64,000 nt of DNA from Pseudomonas coleopterorum (GTDB taxonomy: Bacteria; Pseudomonadota; Gammaproteobacteria; Pseudomonadales; Pseudomonadaceae). The position numbers were made by a program, and so were the translations under genes. The notes under the pieces are model-generated. The model was not told the origin of the DNA. It made no database searches and was given only the letters and a program-made list of their open reading frames with translations. Position 1 is the stretch's first letter; each line of letters begins with the position of its first letter. Location of the stretch: assembly GCF_900105555.1 (NCBI RefSeq), contig NZ_FNTZ01000001.1:2046001-2110000 (forward strand). Reading direction: 5' to 3'. This document shows, one piece after another, positions 55,586-64,000 of the stretch.

Positions 55586-56692
55586 TCAGTCGTTGGGTTC
55601 CGTCGTGTTGACGTAGGGCGGGATCTTGGCCAGCGGCAGCTGGCGGGCCTGATCGGCTTGTATCCCCTTGCGCGACGGCAGCGGTTCCAGCTTCTGCACC
55701 TCGCCGGTCTGCAGCGAGCGCTCGATGGCTGCCAGCACCCGCACGTCGCGCCAGCCTTCGTCGCCGTCCGCTTCAGGTTGGCGATCGTCCAGGATGCACT
55801 GGGAGAAATACTCGGTTTCGCCACCGAACTGGTCGACGACCGGGAAGGTATGCTCCTGCTTTTCGCCGTCGATGATCGAGCGATAGGCGATGGCCACGCC
55901 CTCGCCGAAACCGAAGCACGGCGAGGCCTCGAATTCACCTTGAGTACCGATCAACTGAAAGCGCTCGCTCGCTGGCAGGCTGAAGCTGACGGTGAAGGTC
56001 GCTTGCCGCTGTTCGGCAAAGCGCAGCGTGACGCTGACGGTGTCGGGCGTATTGATGGGACGCCCGGGTGTTTGTGCGCCCACGGCGTGCACTTCCAGCG
56101 GCTCGCCGCCGAACAGGTTGCGCACGGCATTGAGCGGGTAGGGCCCCATGTCGGCCGCCGGGCCGGCCCAGAAGCCGCTTTTCATTCGATGATTTTCCGC
56201 CTTGGTGTGCTGGGTGAAGGTGGCGGTGAACAACCGGGGCTCGCCAATATCACCGTTGCGCACCCGCTGCACCATCTCCACGGTGCCGGGCTCGCAGTGC
56301 AGGCGGTAGGCGATCATCAGCTTGGCGTTGCCTCGTTCGGCGGCGGCATTGATCGCCAGGCAATCTTCCTCGCTGGCCGCCATGGGCTTCTCCAGCAGGA
56401 CATGGATACCGGCTTCCAGAGCCGGGACGGCGAACTCGCGATGGCGAAAATTGGGCGTGGCCAGGTAGATCGCGTCGATTTCGCCGGACGCCAGCAGTTC
56501 GGGAAACTGCTCGTAGCTGTAGCTCTTGAGGTCATACAGCGCGGCCAGTTGATCGGCCTTGATGGGGTCGCCGGTTACCAGCGCGGTCATCACGGAGTTG
56601 CGGGTCTGGTCCACACCGGGCATGAATGCACCCTGCGAAATCCAGCCGCCGGCAACCACGGCGTAACGAATCTTACCCTGAGCATCAGGCAT
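55586..56692 (-). CDS. Gfo/Idh/MocA family oxidoreductase (glucose-fructose-oxidoreductase-like)
   Basis: A 368-residue dehydrogenase. The nucleotide motif is a variant, YAVVAGGWISQGAFMPG, where the usual GxGxxG is altered. LEKPMAASEED has the catalytic EKP motif; SGFWAGPAADMGPYPLNAVR has the DxGxxP..H-like sugar site with Asn in place of His. A strong AAGGAGG stands 8 bp before the ATG. It is separate in type from the enzyme in the IclR cluster. It ends 36 bp from the FAD protein, tail to tail. A periplasmic signal is absent, so it acts in the cytoplasm. Confidence 0.88.
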   Translation of the reverse strand: MPDAQGKIRYAVVAGGWISQGAFMPGVDQTRNSVMTALVTGDPIKADQLAALYDLKSYSYEQFPELLASGEIDAIYLATPNFRHREFAVPALEAGIHVLLEKPMAASEEDCLAINAAAERGNAKLMIAYRLHCEPGTVEMVQRVRNGDIGEPRLFTATFTQHTKAENHRMKSGFWAGPAADMGPYPLNAVRNLFGGEPLEVHAVGAQTPGRPINTPDTVSVTLRFAEQRQATFTVSFSLPASERFQLIGTQGEFEASPCFGFGEGVAIAYRSIIDGEKQEHTFPVVDQFGGETEYFSQCILDDRQPEADGDEGWRDVRVLAAIERSLQTGEVQKLEPLPSRKGIQADQARQLPLAKIPPYVNTTEPND

Positions 56693-56798
56693 GGGTCGGG
56701 CCTCCTTGTATCACCCGCGAAATGCGTGGTGTCTAGGAAGTCGGCAAGCGTTGCGGGCAGGAGTTCCCGAAGATTGGGAAGAGGAGGGGCAATCGAGG

Positions 56799-56884
56799 TG
56801 GTGCGAGGTGCGGGAATCGAACCCGCACAACCAAAGGTCGTCAGATTTTAAGTCTGATGCGTCTACCAATTTCGCCAACCTCGC
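56799..56884 (-). tRNA. tRNA-Leu (anticodon UAA)
   Basis: An 86-nt tRNA with encoded CCA on the minus strand. The acceptor stem is GCGAGGT/ACCTCGC, the D arm contains AAATTGGTAGACGC, and the anticodon arm TCAGA-CTTAAAA-TCTGA gives TAA at 34-36. A long class II variable arm (about GACGACCTTTGGTTGT) and T arm TGCGGGTTCGATTCCCGCA follow. It reads UUA codons, the rarest leucine codon in such genomes. It is transcribed toward the Gfo/Idh gene. Confidence 0.96.
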
Positions 56885-57122
56885 ATGCTCGCGCATCATA
56901 CTGATATGGCTCGGAAATGTCATGCGCTAATGGCAGATGGCGGATACCCTGACAGGCCGCTGTCGAGCGGGCGAAAATCAATTTGCCATTAGTGATGACG
57001 ACGCTCCCGGAGTGCGCGGTTCTTTGCTAAAGTAGTCGCCGATTGAAAGTCGTTTTCACATGCCACGGTTGGCGACCATGCAATGGCCTGCAGCGCGCTG
57101 ATGGGCCGCCAGGAGATACACT

Positions 57123-59390
57123 GTGACATCCAGCCAGACTTCGGTGCTGCTCGCCGCTGCCCTCGAGCAATGCGCGCGCGAACCCATCCGCACCCCCGGC
57201 AGCATTCAGCCGCAGGGCTTCATGATGGTGCTCGATGCCGCCGCCGAGCGCGTGCTGCAGGTCAGCGACAACGTGCGTCACTGGCTGCAGCTCGAGCCTG
57301 CGCACGTGCTCGAATGCGCCGTGGCAACCCTCTTCGAGCAGGGCAGTAATCTTTCGGCGCGTCTGGCCGCCTGGCCCGGGGAGGAGCGGCAGCCGTTCCA
57401 TTTCGCCGATGTGCGCTTCGCGCAAGGCGGCCACCCGCGCGCCATGGCGATGATGGTGCACCGTGCCGACGGCGTCATCATCGCCGAGTTCGAGCCCGCC
57501 GTCGATGAGGCCCATGCCTACGGCGCCCTGTATCCGCTGGTGCGGACCTTCATCAGCCAGTTGCACAATGCGGCAGACATCATCGAGCTGTGCCAGCGCT
57601 CGGTGGTCGAGGTCAAGCGCGTAACCGGCTTCGGCCGTGTCAAGGCCTACAGCTTCGATGCGGCCGGTAACGGCACGGTGCTGGCCGAAGTGCGCGATGA
57701 CAACTATCCCAGCTACTTGGGTCTGTGCTTCCCGGCCTCCGACATTCCCGCACAGGCTCGGGAGTTGTATTGCAGCAACCGCATCCGGGTGATCGAAGAT
57801 GCGAACTACCAGGCCTCGCCACTGGTGCCGGCCCACAACCCCGTCACCGGCGCGCCGCTGGACCTGAGCCTTGCGGCCTTGCGCAGTGTGTCGCCGGTAC
57901 ACCTGCAATACATGCGCAACATGCAGACCATGGCGTCGATGTCGATCTCGATCGTGGTCGACGGTCAACTCTGGGGTCTGATCTCCTGTCACCACGACCA
58001 GCCCCATGCGGTGGGCTTCCAGACCCGCACGGCCTGTGAGCTGTTGGGCAGCGTACTGTCGCTGCAGATCGAGACCAAGACCGCCCACGCGCAGAACGAG
58101 CGCATGCTCGAACTGCGCCGACACATCGTCCAGCTGCTCTCGGCCATGGCCGATAGCGACAGCGTGCGTGCCGGCCTCATGGCATTGCCTGACACCTTTC
58201 TGGGCTTTACCCACGCCAGTGGCGCGGCGATCATCGCCGAGGCGCGCTGCGAGTTACTGGGCGATACGCCACCCCAAGCGATGGTCGATGCCTTGGCCTT
58301 GTGGTTGGCCGAGCGCGGCGGACAGGAAATCTTCCATAGCGACAACGTCGGCCGCGACGTGCCCGAGTTGCCCGAATTGGCGCGGTACTGCGGCGGTGTC
58401 CTGGCCGTAGCCATTTCCGAAATCCATTCGCACTACCTGATCTGGTTCAAACCCGAGCAAGCCCGTACCGTCACTTGGGCGGGCCGTGCGGAAAAGAGTC
58501 TGGACAGTTCCGGGGTGCTCAACCCGCGTGCCAGTTTCGAGAGCTGGCGCCAGGAAGTCAGTGGCTTCTCCAGCCCCTGGGATGCGCTTGAAATCGAAGG
58601 CGTGCACGAGCTGCGCACTGCCGTGCTGGGCATTGTGCTGCGCAAGGCCGAGGAACTGGCGCAACTGGCGGGGGAACTGAAGAAGTCCAACAAGGAGCTC
58701 GAAGCGTTCTCCTACAGCGTTTCCCACGACCTGCGTGCACCGCTGCGGCACATCGCCGGCTATGCCGAACTGCTCACCGACTTCGAAGGGCCCAAGCTGT
58801 CCGAACGGGGCTTGCGCTTCCTGGAGCACATCGGCGAATCGGCACGGTTCGCTGGGACCTTGGTCGACAACTTGCTCAGCTTTTCCCAGATGGGACGTTC
58901 GGCCCTGCGCTTCACCGACGTCGACCTGAATGCGCTGGTCGAATCGATCCGCCAGGAGATGCGACCCGACTACGAAGGTCGCGATCTGCAATGGCACGTC
59001 GGACCATTGCCGCGCCTGGTGGCCGATGCCGCCTTCGTGCACCTGGCCTTGCGCAACCTGTTGTCCAATGCCATCAAGTACAGCCGCACCCGCGAACACG
59101 CCGTGATCGAAGTGGCTGCCTACCAGCAGGACGCCGAGACGATCATTTTCGTACGCGACAACGGTGTCGGCTTCGACATGGCCTACAGCGGCAAGCTGTT
59201 CGGGGTGTTCCAGCGCCTGCACCGCATGGAGGAGTTCGAAGGCACCGGCATCGGCCTGGCGAGCGTGCGCCGCATCATCGAACGACACGACGGCCGAGTC
59301 TGGGCCGAAGGCGCCCTGGATCAGGGTGCAACTTTCTACATGGCGTTGCCGAGACGCGCACATTCCGCCAGCACGAATCAACCGAGGTAA
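57123..59390 (+). CDS. bphP: Bacteriophytochrome histidine kinase
   Basis: A 755-residue red/far-red photoreceptor. PAS (about 20-130) has the biliverdin-attaching C17 (EQCAREPI) and PGSIQPQG; GAF (about 140-320) has PASDIP with D207, Y176, H260, Y263 and H290; PHY (about 330-500) has the tongue motif PRASF. HisKA has SVSHDLRAPLRH (H535); the ATPase has DNGVGFD and GTGIGL. All chromophore-contact residues that I know are kept, so it should be photoactive. The start is GTG with AGGAG 8 bp upstream. No haem oxygenase gene (bphO), usually directly upstream, is in the window. The response regulator follows after 3 bp. Confidence 0.95.
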   Translation: MTSSQTSVLLAAALEQCAREPIRTPGSIQPQGFMMVLDAAAERVLQVSDNVRHWLQLEPAHVLECAVATLFEQGSNLSARLAAWPGEERQPFHFADVRFAQGGHPRAMAMMVHRADGVIIAEFEPAVDEAHAYGALYPLVRTFISQLHNAADIIELCQRSVVEVKRVTGFGRVKAYSFDAAGNGTVLAEVRDDNYPSYLGLCFPASDIPAQARELYCSNRIRVIEDANYQASPLVPAHNPVTGAPLDLSLAALRSVSPVHLQYMRNMQTMASMSISIVVDGQLWGLISCHHDQPHAVGFQTRTACELLGSVLSLQIETKTAHAQNERMLELRRHIVQLLSAMADSDSVRAGLMALPDTFLGFTHASGAAIIAEARCELLGDTPPQAMVDALALWLAERGGQEIFHSDNVGRDVPELPELARYCGGVLAVAISEIHSHYLIWFKPEQARTVTWAGRAEKSLDSSGVLNPRASFESWRQEVSGFSSPWDALEIEGVHELRTAVLGIVLRKAEELAQLAGELKKSNKELEAFSYSVSHDLRAPLRHIAGYAELLTDFEGPKLSERGLRFLEHIGESARFAGTLVDNLLSFSQMGRSALRFTDVDLNALVESIRQEMRPDYEGRDLQWHVGPLPRLVADAAFVHLALRNLLSNAIKYSRTREHAVIEVAAYQQDAETIIFVRDNGVGFDMAYSGKLFGVFQRLHRMEEFEGTGIGLASVRRIIERHDGRVWAEGALDQGATFYMALPRRAHSASTNQPR

Positions 59391-59393
59391 GCG

Positions 59394-59855
59394 ATGCTCA
59401 AACCCATTCTTCTGGTCGAGGACAATCCCAAAGACCTGGAGCTGACCCTTGTGGCGCTGGAGCGCAGCCAGTTGGCCAATGAAGTGATCGTCATGCGCGA
59501 CGGCGCCGAAGCGTTGGATTATCTGCTGCGTCGCGGCACCCATTCGACCCGTGACGAGGGTAATCCGGCGGTCTTGCTGTTGGACTTGAAGCTGCCGAAG
59601 ATCGATGGTCTGGAGGTGCTCAAGGTCATCCGCGAGACCAACGAGTTGCGCAGTATTCCTACGGTCATGTTGACCTCGTCCAAGGAAGAGCCGGATCTGG
59701 AGCGCGCTTATTCACTGGGAGTGAACGCCTATGTGGTCAAACCGGTCGAATTCAAGGAGTTCGTCTCGGCCATATCCGATCTGGGCATTTTCTGGGCGGT
59801 CTTGAACGAGCCTCCGCCTGGTTCGTCGAGAATCATTCGTCGCCCTGGCTCCTGA
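59394..59855 (+). CDS. Single-domain response regulator (Rcp1-type)
   Basis: A 153-residue receiver without output domain. The acidic pair is E9-D10, the phospho-acceptor D64 (LLLDLKLPKIDG), the switch T94 (LTSS) and K116 (VVKPVEF). The C-terminal extension after FKEFVSAISDLGIFW is that of the Rcp1/BphR type that partners phytochromes. GAGG stands 6 bp before the ATG, 3 bp after bphP. It should take the phosphoryl group from BphP H535 and act through protein contacts. Confidence 0.92.
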   Translation: MLKPILLVEDNPKDLELTLVALERSQLANEVIVMRDGAEALDYLLRRGTHSTRDEGNPAVLLLDLKLPKIDGLEVLKVIRETNELRSIPTVMLTSSKEEPDLERAYSLGVNAYVVKPVEFKEFVSAISDLGIFWAVLNEPPPGSSRIIRRPGS

Positions 59856-59906
59856 GCTCAGATCGCGCCGCCAGTGAGCTGCATTGCGCTGGCACGCAGC
59901 GTTCCC

Positions 59907-59936
59907 ATGGCGCTCGGATGGCGCACAGAGCGCCAT
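59907..59936. other. 9-bp hairpin between response regulator and hybrid kinase
   Basis: ATGGCGCTC (59907-59915) and GAGCGCCAT (59928-59936) form a perfect stem with a 12-nt loop that contains another GGCGC. There is no T-run. It lies in the 106-bp gap before the kinase and could reduce read-through or protect the upstream message. Confidence 0.4.
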
Positions 59937-59961
59937 ACTCCAGTCACGTTTTCGGAAATCT

Positions 59962-62340
59962 ATGTCGCCCAAGCCCTTGCAATTGCTGTTTGTGGAAGAC
60001 AGCACTCACGACGCCGAGCTGGCGCTGCTGAACCTTGAGCGCGCCGGTCTGTCCGTCGAGCCTACCCTGGTGTTCAATCATCAGGCCGTCGAGCAGGCGC
60101 TGGCCAATGGCACGTTCGACCTGATCCTGTGCGATTACATGTTGCCGGGCTCTTCCGGACCACAGGTATTGCAGGCAGCGCAGCGGCTGGCGCCGATGAC
60201 ACCCTTCATCTTTTTGTCCGGCGTCTATGGCGAAGAGCATGCGGTCGAGATGATGCGCCAGGGCGCCATCGACTACGTGCTCAAGCAGAACCTGAGTCTG
60301 TTGCCTCGGGCTATCCAGCGGGCGATGGACGAAGTCCACGAGCGTCGTCGTCGACGCAGTGCGGAGCGCTCGCTGCAGCACGCTGAAGTCCGCGCACACA
60401 TTGCCACCAACGCCGCGCGCATGGGCATTTGGGATTACGCGCCGCTCACCGACACGCTGCTGTGGGACGAGCGCTGCCGGGAGCTGTACGAACTGCGTCC
60501 CGATACCGAAGTGAACATCCAGCTGTTCCTCGACCACTGCCACCCCGATGATCTGCCAGTGGTACAGGAGCGCATGGCGGCAGCGCTGACTGTGGATGAC
60601 CAGCATCGGTTTCACATCGAATACCGCGTACTGCTGGACAGCGGCACCCTGCGCTGGATCTCCAGCCATGGCCAGGCTTTCTTCGAAGACGGCGTGTGCG
60701 CACGTTTCACCGGCGTCATCCAGGACGTCACCGAGCAGAAGCAGGCGACACAGGCCCTGCAACAGCTCAACGAGATGCTCGGTGAGCGCGTGGTCAAGCG
60801 CACTCGCGAACGCGACCGTACATGGGAGCTGTCCCGCGAGCTGCTGGGTGTGATGCGTTTCGACATGTCACCCGTTTCGCTCAACCCCGCCTGGGAATCG
60901 ACCTTGGGCTGGACTCGCGAACAGCTGGGCAACATGCAGCTGTGGGAAATCATTCATCCCGACGATCTCGCCGCCACGCGTCGCGAAACCGAGAACATCG
61001 CCAATGGCAATGTCTCGACACGTTTCGTCAATCGCATGCGCCATGCCGACGGCGACTACCGCTGGTTGTCCTGGACCATCGTTCCCGATGAGGGCCTCAT
61101 GTATGCGGCCGTTCGCGACATCACCGGCGAACGGGAAGTACTGGATGAGTTGGCCGGGGCCAACCATCAATTGCGCGAGCAGATCGATGAACGTCAGCGC
61201 ATCGAGGCCACTTTGCATCAGTTGCAGCGCCTGGAAGCGGTCGGCCAATTGACGGCAGGCGTAGCGCACGACTTCAACAACCTGTTGACGGTCATCCTGG
61301 CCAGCACCACCTTCATTGCTCGAGATTTCGAAAAGGGCAAGACCGAACGCATCCAGGGCCGTTTGCAGAACATCAAGGAAGCCGGTAAGCGTGGCGCCAA
61401 GCTGACCGGGCAGCTGTTGGCGTTCTCCCGTCGTCAGCGCCTGGAGCCGGTTGCGGTGAACCTCAATGGTACCGTGGAAGGCATGATCGAGCTGTTGCAG
61501 CGCACCTTGGGTGGCAGTATCTGGATCGAGACCGACACCGCGCCCGACCTCTGGAATGCTTTGGTCGACCCGACCCAGACCGAGATGATCATTCTCAACC
61601 TGGCGATCAACTCGCGCGATGCGATGCCTGGCGGCGGCACGCTGCGCCTGTCCACGGCCAATGAAACCGTCAGCATGCCCGCCCAGCGTCCGGAAGATCC
61701 TGAACCTGGCAACTATGTCGTGCTGTCGATCCAGGACTCGGGAACCGGCATGAGCCAACAGGTACTGGCCAAGGCCTTCGAACCGTTCTTCACCACCAAG
61801 GAAGTGGGCAAGGGTTCCGGCCTGGGCCTGGCCCAGGTGTTCGGGTTCGCCAAGCAGTCGGGCGGGGGCGTGGCGATCATGACATCGCCGGGCTATGGCA
61901 CCACGGTCAAGGTGTACCTGCCAGGGGTTCCGGATCAGCTGCTGACCCACGAAGACGAGGCGGTCGACGTCGCCGCGGCTCAGGAGGGCGGCGAACGCCA
62001 GACCATCCTTCTGGTAGACGACGACCATGACGTGCGCGAAGTGACCGCCACCATGCTGCACGGTCTGGGTTACAGCGTGGTCGAGGCGGACAGTGCCGAG
62101 CAGGCGTTGAACAAGCTTGACCCTAATGTTGATCTGGTGCTGACCGATTTCGCGATGCCCGGAACCAACGGCGGAGAACTGGCACACATGATCCGTCGAC
62201 GGCATCCCCGGTTACCGATCGTTTTCATTACCGGATACGCCGAGTTGGAGGGGCTGGATTCCGAGCACTATCCACTCGTGCAGAAGCCGTTCCGCGAGCA
62301 GGATCTGGCCAGCAAATTGCGTGCTGCGTTCGGCGGCTAG
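59962..62340 (+). CDS. Hybrid histidine kinase REC-PAS-PAS-HisKA-HATPase-REC
   Basis: A 792-residue soluble protein. REC1 (1-120) has E12-D13 and D58 (ILCDYMLP) with K108; two PAS domains lie near 150-260 and 295-390; HisKA carries H436 ([10 protein letters not shown]); HATPase has [16 protein letters not shown] and [12 protein letters not shown]2 (680-790) has D729 (LTDFAMPG) and K775. No membrane segment. The start at 59962 is chosen because REC1 begins at once; GGAAA is a weak ribosome site. Position after bphP and its regulator suggests REC1 as another phosphorylation target, while REC2 takes its own phosphate. Its TAG lies in a CTAG shared with csrA's stop. Confidence 0.92.
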   Translation: MSPKPLQLLFVEDSTHDAELALLNLERAGLSVEPTLVFNHQAVEQALANGTFDLILCDYMLPGSSGPQVLQAAQRLAPMTPFIFLSGVYGEEHAVEMMRQGAIDYVLKQNLSLLPRAIQRAMDEVHERRRRRSAERSLQHAEVRAHIATNAARMGIWDYAPLTDTLLWDERCRELYELRPDTEVNIQLFLDHCHPDDLPVVQERMAAALTVDDQHRFHIEYRVLLDSGTLRWISSHGQAFFEDGVCARFTGVIQDVTEQKQATQALQQLNEMLGERVVKRTRERDRTWELSRELLGVMRFDMSPVSLNPAWESTLGWTREQLGNMQLWEIIHPDDLAATRRETENIANGNVSTRFVNRMRHADGDYRWLSWTIVPDEGLMYAAVRDITGEREVLDELAGANHQLREQIDERQRIEATLHQLQRLEAVGQLTAGVAHDFNNLLTVILASTTFIARDFEKGKTERIQGRLQNIKEAGKRGAKLTGQLLAFSRRQRLEPVAVNLNGTVEGMIELLQRTLGGSIWIETDTAPDLWNALVDPTQTEMIILNLAINSRDAMPGGGTLRLSTANETVSMPAQRPEDPEPGNYVVLSIQDSGTGMSQQVLAKAFEPFFTTKEVGKGSGLGLAQVFGFAKQSGGGVAIMTSPGYGTTVKVYLPGVPDQLLTHEDEAVDVAAAQEGGERQTILLVDDDHDVREVTATMLHGLGYSVVEADSAEQALNKLDPNVDLVLTDFAMPGTNGGELAHMIRRRHPRLPIVFITGYAELEGLDSEHYPLVQKPFREQDLASKLRAAFGG

Positions 62341-62543
62341 CGACCTGCGGTCTTGGGTTCGGTCTTGGGTACCATGGGCACGCCAGCTTGAATCCGCTCG
62401 TGGATTTCCTGACGATGCACGGCAACATGGCGAGGTGCATCGATGCCCAGACGGACCTGTCCGCCCTTGATGTCGATGATGGTAATGAAGATATCGTCGC
62501 CGATCACAAGGCTTTCGTCGGTGTTGCGCGTCAATATCAGCAT
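62337..62543 (-). CDS. csrA: CsrA/RsmA-family RNA-binding regulator, divergent copy
   Basis: A 68-residue CsrA homologue. [20 protein letters not shown] gives the first strands with L4 and R6, and [13 protein letters not shown] holds the RNA-contact V42 and R44-equivalents. HRQEI in place of HREEI and [11 protein letters not shown] in place of TVLGVKGNQ show divergence. The C-terminal tail ([15 protein letters not shown]) is longer than usual. GGGAG stands close to the ATG. It is convergent with the hybrid kinase and shares the stop CTAG. It should bind GGA motifs in leader RNAs. Confidence 0.93.
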   Translation of the reverse strand: MLILTRNTDESLVIGDDIFITIIDIKGGQVRLGIDAPRHVAVHRQEIHERIQAGVPMVPKTEPKTAGR

Positions 62544-62739
62544 GGTGGGCTCCCTGCGCTTGAAAAGGGTGTTTTAGCGCTGTCTGATAAGTGACGCGTC
62601 GGCAGTATGAATAATTCCTTTTCTTGATCTATCTCCATTTCCAGCGTGTCTTTGGTCAGGGTTTTCTGAACCTCGCGGCGTCTAACCGGTCCCTTACTTA
62701 CATAAGGCATCGCCTTTATTACCCACATGAGGTAGGCAT

Positions 62740-63072
62740 ATGACAGACGTAGAGTTGCAAACCACTCCGCAGTTCGAGGAATGGGACAAATCGTCTCAGA
62801 ACTATCTGGACGAACAAGTTCGCCATGAAGAAACGCTCAAGAACGGGTGCCATATCGTGGTACGTGCACGCAAGATCGCTGAAGACAAGGTATCCGTGTT
62901 CTTTGGAACCTACGGGCCGGATGGCCGCGTGATCAAGGAGCAGACCGAAATACGCGATGGATTGACTTGCGCTAAGGACGCGCTGGATTTCGCGACCGAC
63001 AAAGCAAAACGCCATGCAGGCGGTGGGGCAGGGGCGCCAGACGACAATCATCATCAAGCAACGCCCATCTGA
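62740..63072 (+). CDS. Hypothetical protein, 110 aa, between two csrA genes
   Basis: A 110-residue soluble protein (MTDVELQTTPQFEEWDKSSQ; later VFFGTYGPDGRVIKEQTEI; C-terminus Gly/Ala/His-rich). I do not recognise a family. GAGG stands 7 bp before the ATG. Codon use is more A/T-ending than neighbouring genes. It lies head-to-head with the first csrA and tail-to-tail with the second, on the opposite strand from both. The pattern of short acidic protein with a central GxxGPDG turn might suit a small regulator; that is only a guess. Confidence 0.7.
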   Translation: MTDVELQTTPQFEEWDKSSQNYLDEQVRHEETLKNGCHIVVRARKIAEDKVSVFFGTYGPDGRVIKEQTEIRDGLTCAKDALDFATDKAKRHAGGGAGAPDDNHHQATPI

Positions 63073-63149
63073 AGGTCACTTGGCGCCGCGGTGCAGCCTG
63101 GCCTGAGCCAGGTGCATGGCGGCGTTCGAAGGACTGCGGCAGTCGCCGA

Positions 63150-63347
63150 TCAGGCGTTGCCATCTCCCTTTTCCGGCGCAGGACTACCTGCCTGGATACG
63201 TTTGAAGATCTCTTCTCGATGTACCTGTACATCTTTGGGTGCGTCGATGCCGATTCGCACCTGCATTCCCTTTACACCCAGGATAGTAATCTTGATGTCG
63301 TCATGAATGACGATGCTTTCGCCTACCTTACGGGTCAGTATCAGCAT
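63150..63347 (-). CDS. csrA: CsrA/RsmE-type RNA-binding regulator
   Basis: A 65-residue CsrA protein. [39 protein letters not shown] and [13 protein letters not shown] follow the RsmE form closely; L4, R6, V42 and R44-equivalents are present. AAGGAG stands 7 bp before the ATG, and the leader also has GGGAA, so autoregulation by GGA binding is possible. Such proteins repress translation of secondary-metabolite, biofilm and stress genes until titrated by RsmX/Y/Z RNAs, none of which I see in the window. Confidence 0.95.
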   Translation of the reverse strand: MLILTRKVGESIVIHDDIKITILGVKGMQVRIGIDAPKDVQVHREEIFKRIQAGSPAPEKGDGNA

Positions 63348-63426
63348 GAACGGCTCCTTGATTCCCTTGCTTAGAATTTATCCGGTGTATGACGTGTGTC
63401 CATTGCTACCTGAATAGGAGCGCAGC

Positions 63427-63534
63427 ATGACTAATTTAATTCCCTCGCGGCGCCGAGTTCACGTACGGTCGGCAGTCACGGCGCAACGAGTGGTAACGGG
63501 CGTTAGTATGGCGCGCTTCGTGACAGGCGCCTAG
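63427..63534 (+). CDS. Possible 35-aa arginine-rich peptide
   Basis: ATG to TAG encodes MTNLIPSRRRVHVRSAVTAQ followed by RVVTGVSMARFVTGA. AGGAG lies 6 bp before the ATG, well placed. There is no homology that I recall and the gap has no other gene. It could be a leader peptide or chance. Confidence 0.25.
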   Translation: MTNLIPSRRRVHVRSAVTAQRVVTGVSMARFVTGA

Positions 63535-63565
63535 CAGATTGGCATTACGTTTGGTTTATAGGTGT

Positions 63566-63589
63566 GATAGTGGCACTCTTGCCACTATC
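63566..63589. terminator. Perfect 10-bp hairpin after the right-edge GH15 gene
   Basis: GATAGTGGCA, a CTCT loop, TGCCACTATC. It lies 15 bp past the stop of the minus-strand GH15 gene. There is no T-run on either side, so it may act as a 3' stabiliser or weak terminator. Confidence 0.45.
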
Positions 63590-63603
63590 CTGGCTTTAAA
63601 CGG

Positions 63604-64000
63604 TCACGGCTGCCATTGTGTACGTTGGCCACTCAACTTCCGGTCTAGAAAACTGGCTGCGCTGATCAATGCCAGATGGCTCAATCCCTGAGGCGTATTG
63701 CCCAGATGATGACCGTGGCGGTCGAACTCTTCGGCGAACAGCCCCAATGGGTTGGCGTAGCGAAGCAACTGTTCGAACTCCAGATGCGCCTTTTCCACCT
63801 GTCCCGCTCTTGCCAGACACTCCACATACCAGAATGAACAGGCAGTGAAGGCGCCTTCATCGCCCGGCAGACCGTCGTCCTGGCGGTAGCGATAGACTAT
63901 GCCGTCGCGCACCAGCGTACGTTCGATGGCCGCCAACGTACTGAGCCATTGGGGGTCGCTGGCACCCACGAAGCGCACCAACGGCATCAACAGCATCGAG
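63604..64000 (-). CDS. GH15 glucoamylase-like protein, C-terminal part
   Basis: The last 131 residues of a GH15 protein whose start lies beyond the window. VRFVGASDPQWLSTLAAIER, GDEGAFTACSFWYVECLARA and FDRHGHHLGNTPQGLSHLAL align with the C-terminus of the GH15 enzyme at 17225-19039 (GEGTFLVCSFW, AGRMLGNFPQAFSQL). GDEGAF keeps the glutamate proposed as general base. It is a second GH15 paralogue 45 kb from the first, on the opposite strand. Confidence 0.88.
   Translation of the reverse strand, partial: SMLLMPLVRFVGASDPQWLSTLAAIERTLVRDGIVYRYRQDDGLPGDEGAFTACSFWYVECLARAGQVEKAHLEFEQLLRYANPLGLFAEEFDRHGHHLGNTPQGLSHLALISAASFLDRKLSGQRTQWQP

Noticed and set aside
62537..62728. 63-residue minus frame just upstream of and overlapping the first csrA (MPYVSKGPVRRR start)
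   Set aside because: No usable ribosome site (AAAGG only 2 bp from the ATG), codon use unlike the neighbours, and it covers the csrA promoter and leader. Kept only as a note in case of conserved homologues.
63073..63149. RsmX/Y/Z-like RNA gene near csrA
   Set aside because: No repeated GGA stem-loops or terminator in the gap; I saw no such RNA elsewhere in the window.

Overview
The window is chromosomal DNA from a fluorescent-type Pseudomonas. This rests on high GC with G/C-ending codons, a gnd-zwf pair beside the glgA/treZ/malQ/treY/glgX block, a MuxABC-OpmB efflux operon, two CsrA/RsmA-type regulators, DUF1652 and DUF2934 proteins, and Pseudomonas-style REP repeats. No phage, integrase, insertion sequence or CRISPR array was found. 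Genes are dense and many neighbours overlap by ATGA.

Region 1 (1-13,222, minus strand) is alpha-glucan and trehalose metabolism: glgA, treZ, malQ, treY, a DUF2934 protein and glgX. GlgA makes glucan, GlgX and MalQ trim and re-shape it, and TreY/TreZ turn its ends into trehalose. Three further genes are fused translationally to the end of glgX: an atypical acyl-CoA dehydrogenase, a PIG-L deacetylase and a SAM methyltransferase. Their joint function is not known to me.

Region 2 (13,862-24,709) is central carbon metabolism and housekeeping: gnd, zwf and a HAD phosphatase in one ATGA chain, a GH15 glucoamylase-like enzyme, nudC, a TSUP permease, a transketolase, a zinc-type HemB and an exported DUF4174 protein.

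Region 3 (24,822-39,893) is mixed: small hypotheticals, a membrane protein followed by a 24-residue membrane peptide, a Tat-exported aldo/keto reductase, an ATP/ADP-translocase-like transporter, a GGDEF-EAL protein, then an IclR-linked catabolic cluster (SDR, TIM-barrel isomerase, IclR, Gfo/Idh, MHS transporter) of unknown substrate. It ends with an amino-acid permease, DUF1652, tpx and two REPIN repeats.

Region 4 (40,014-56,884) holds muxABC-opmB, two large GGDEF-EAL proteins (MHYT type and GAF-GAF type), an FAD/NAD(P) protein, a second Gfo/Idh oxidoreductase and tRNA-Leu(UAA).

Region 5 (57,123-64,000) has a bacteriophytochrome, a single-domain response regulator and a REC-PAS-PAS-kinase-REC hybrid in one direction. 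These run into two csrA genes on the other strand, and the last kinase stop and first csrA stop share the same CTAG. The window ends inside a second GH15 gene. Signalling genes (three c-di-GMP proteins, a light sensor, two CsrA) are unusually frequent for 64 kb.

All calls come from reading sequence and recalled family knowledge; no database search was run.
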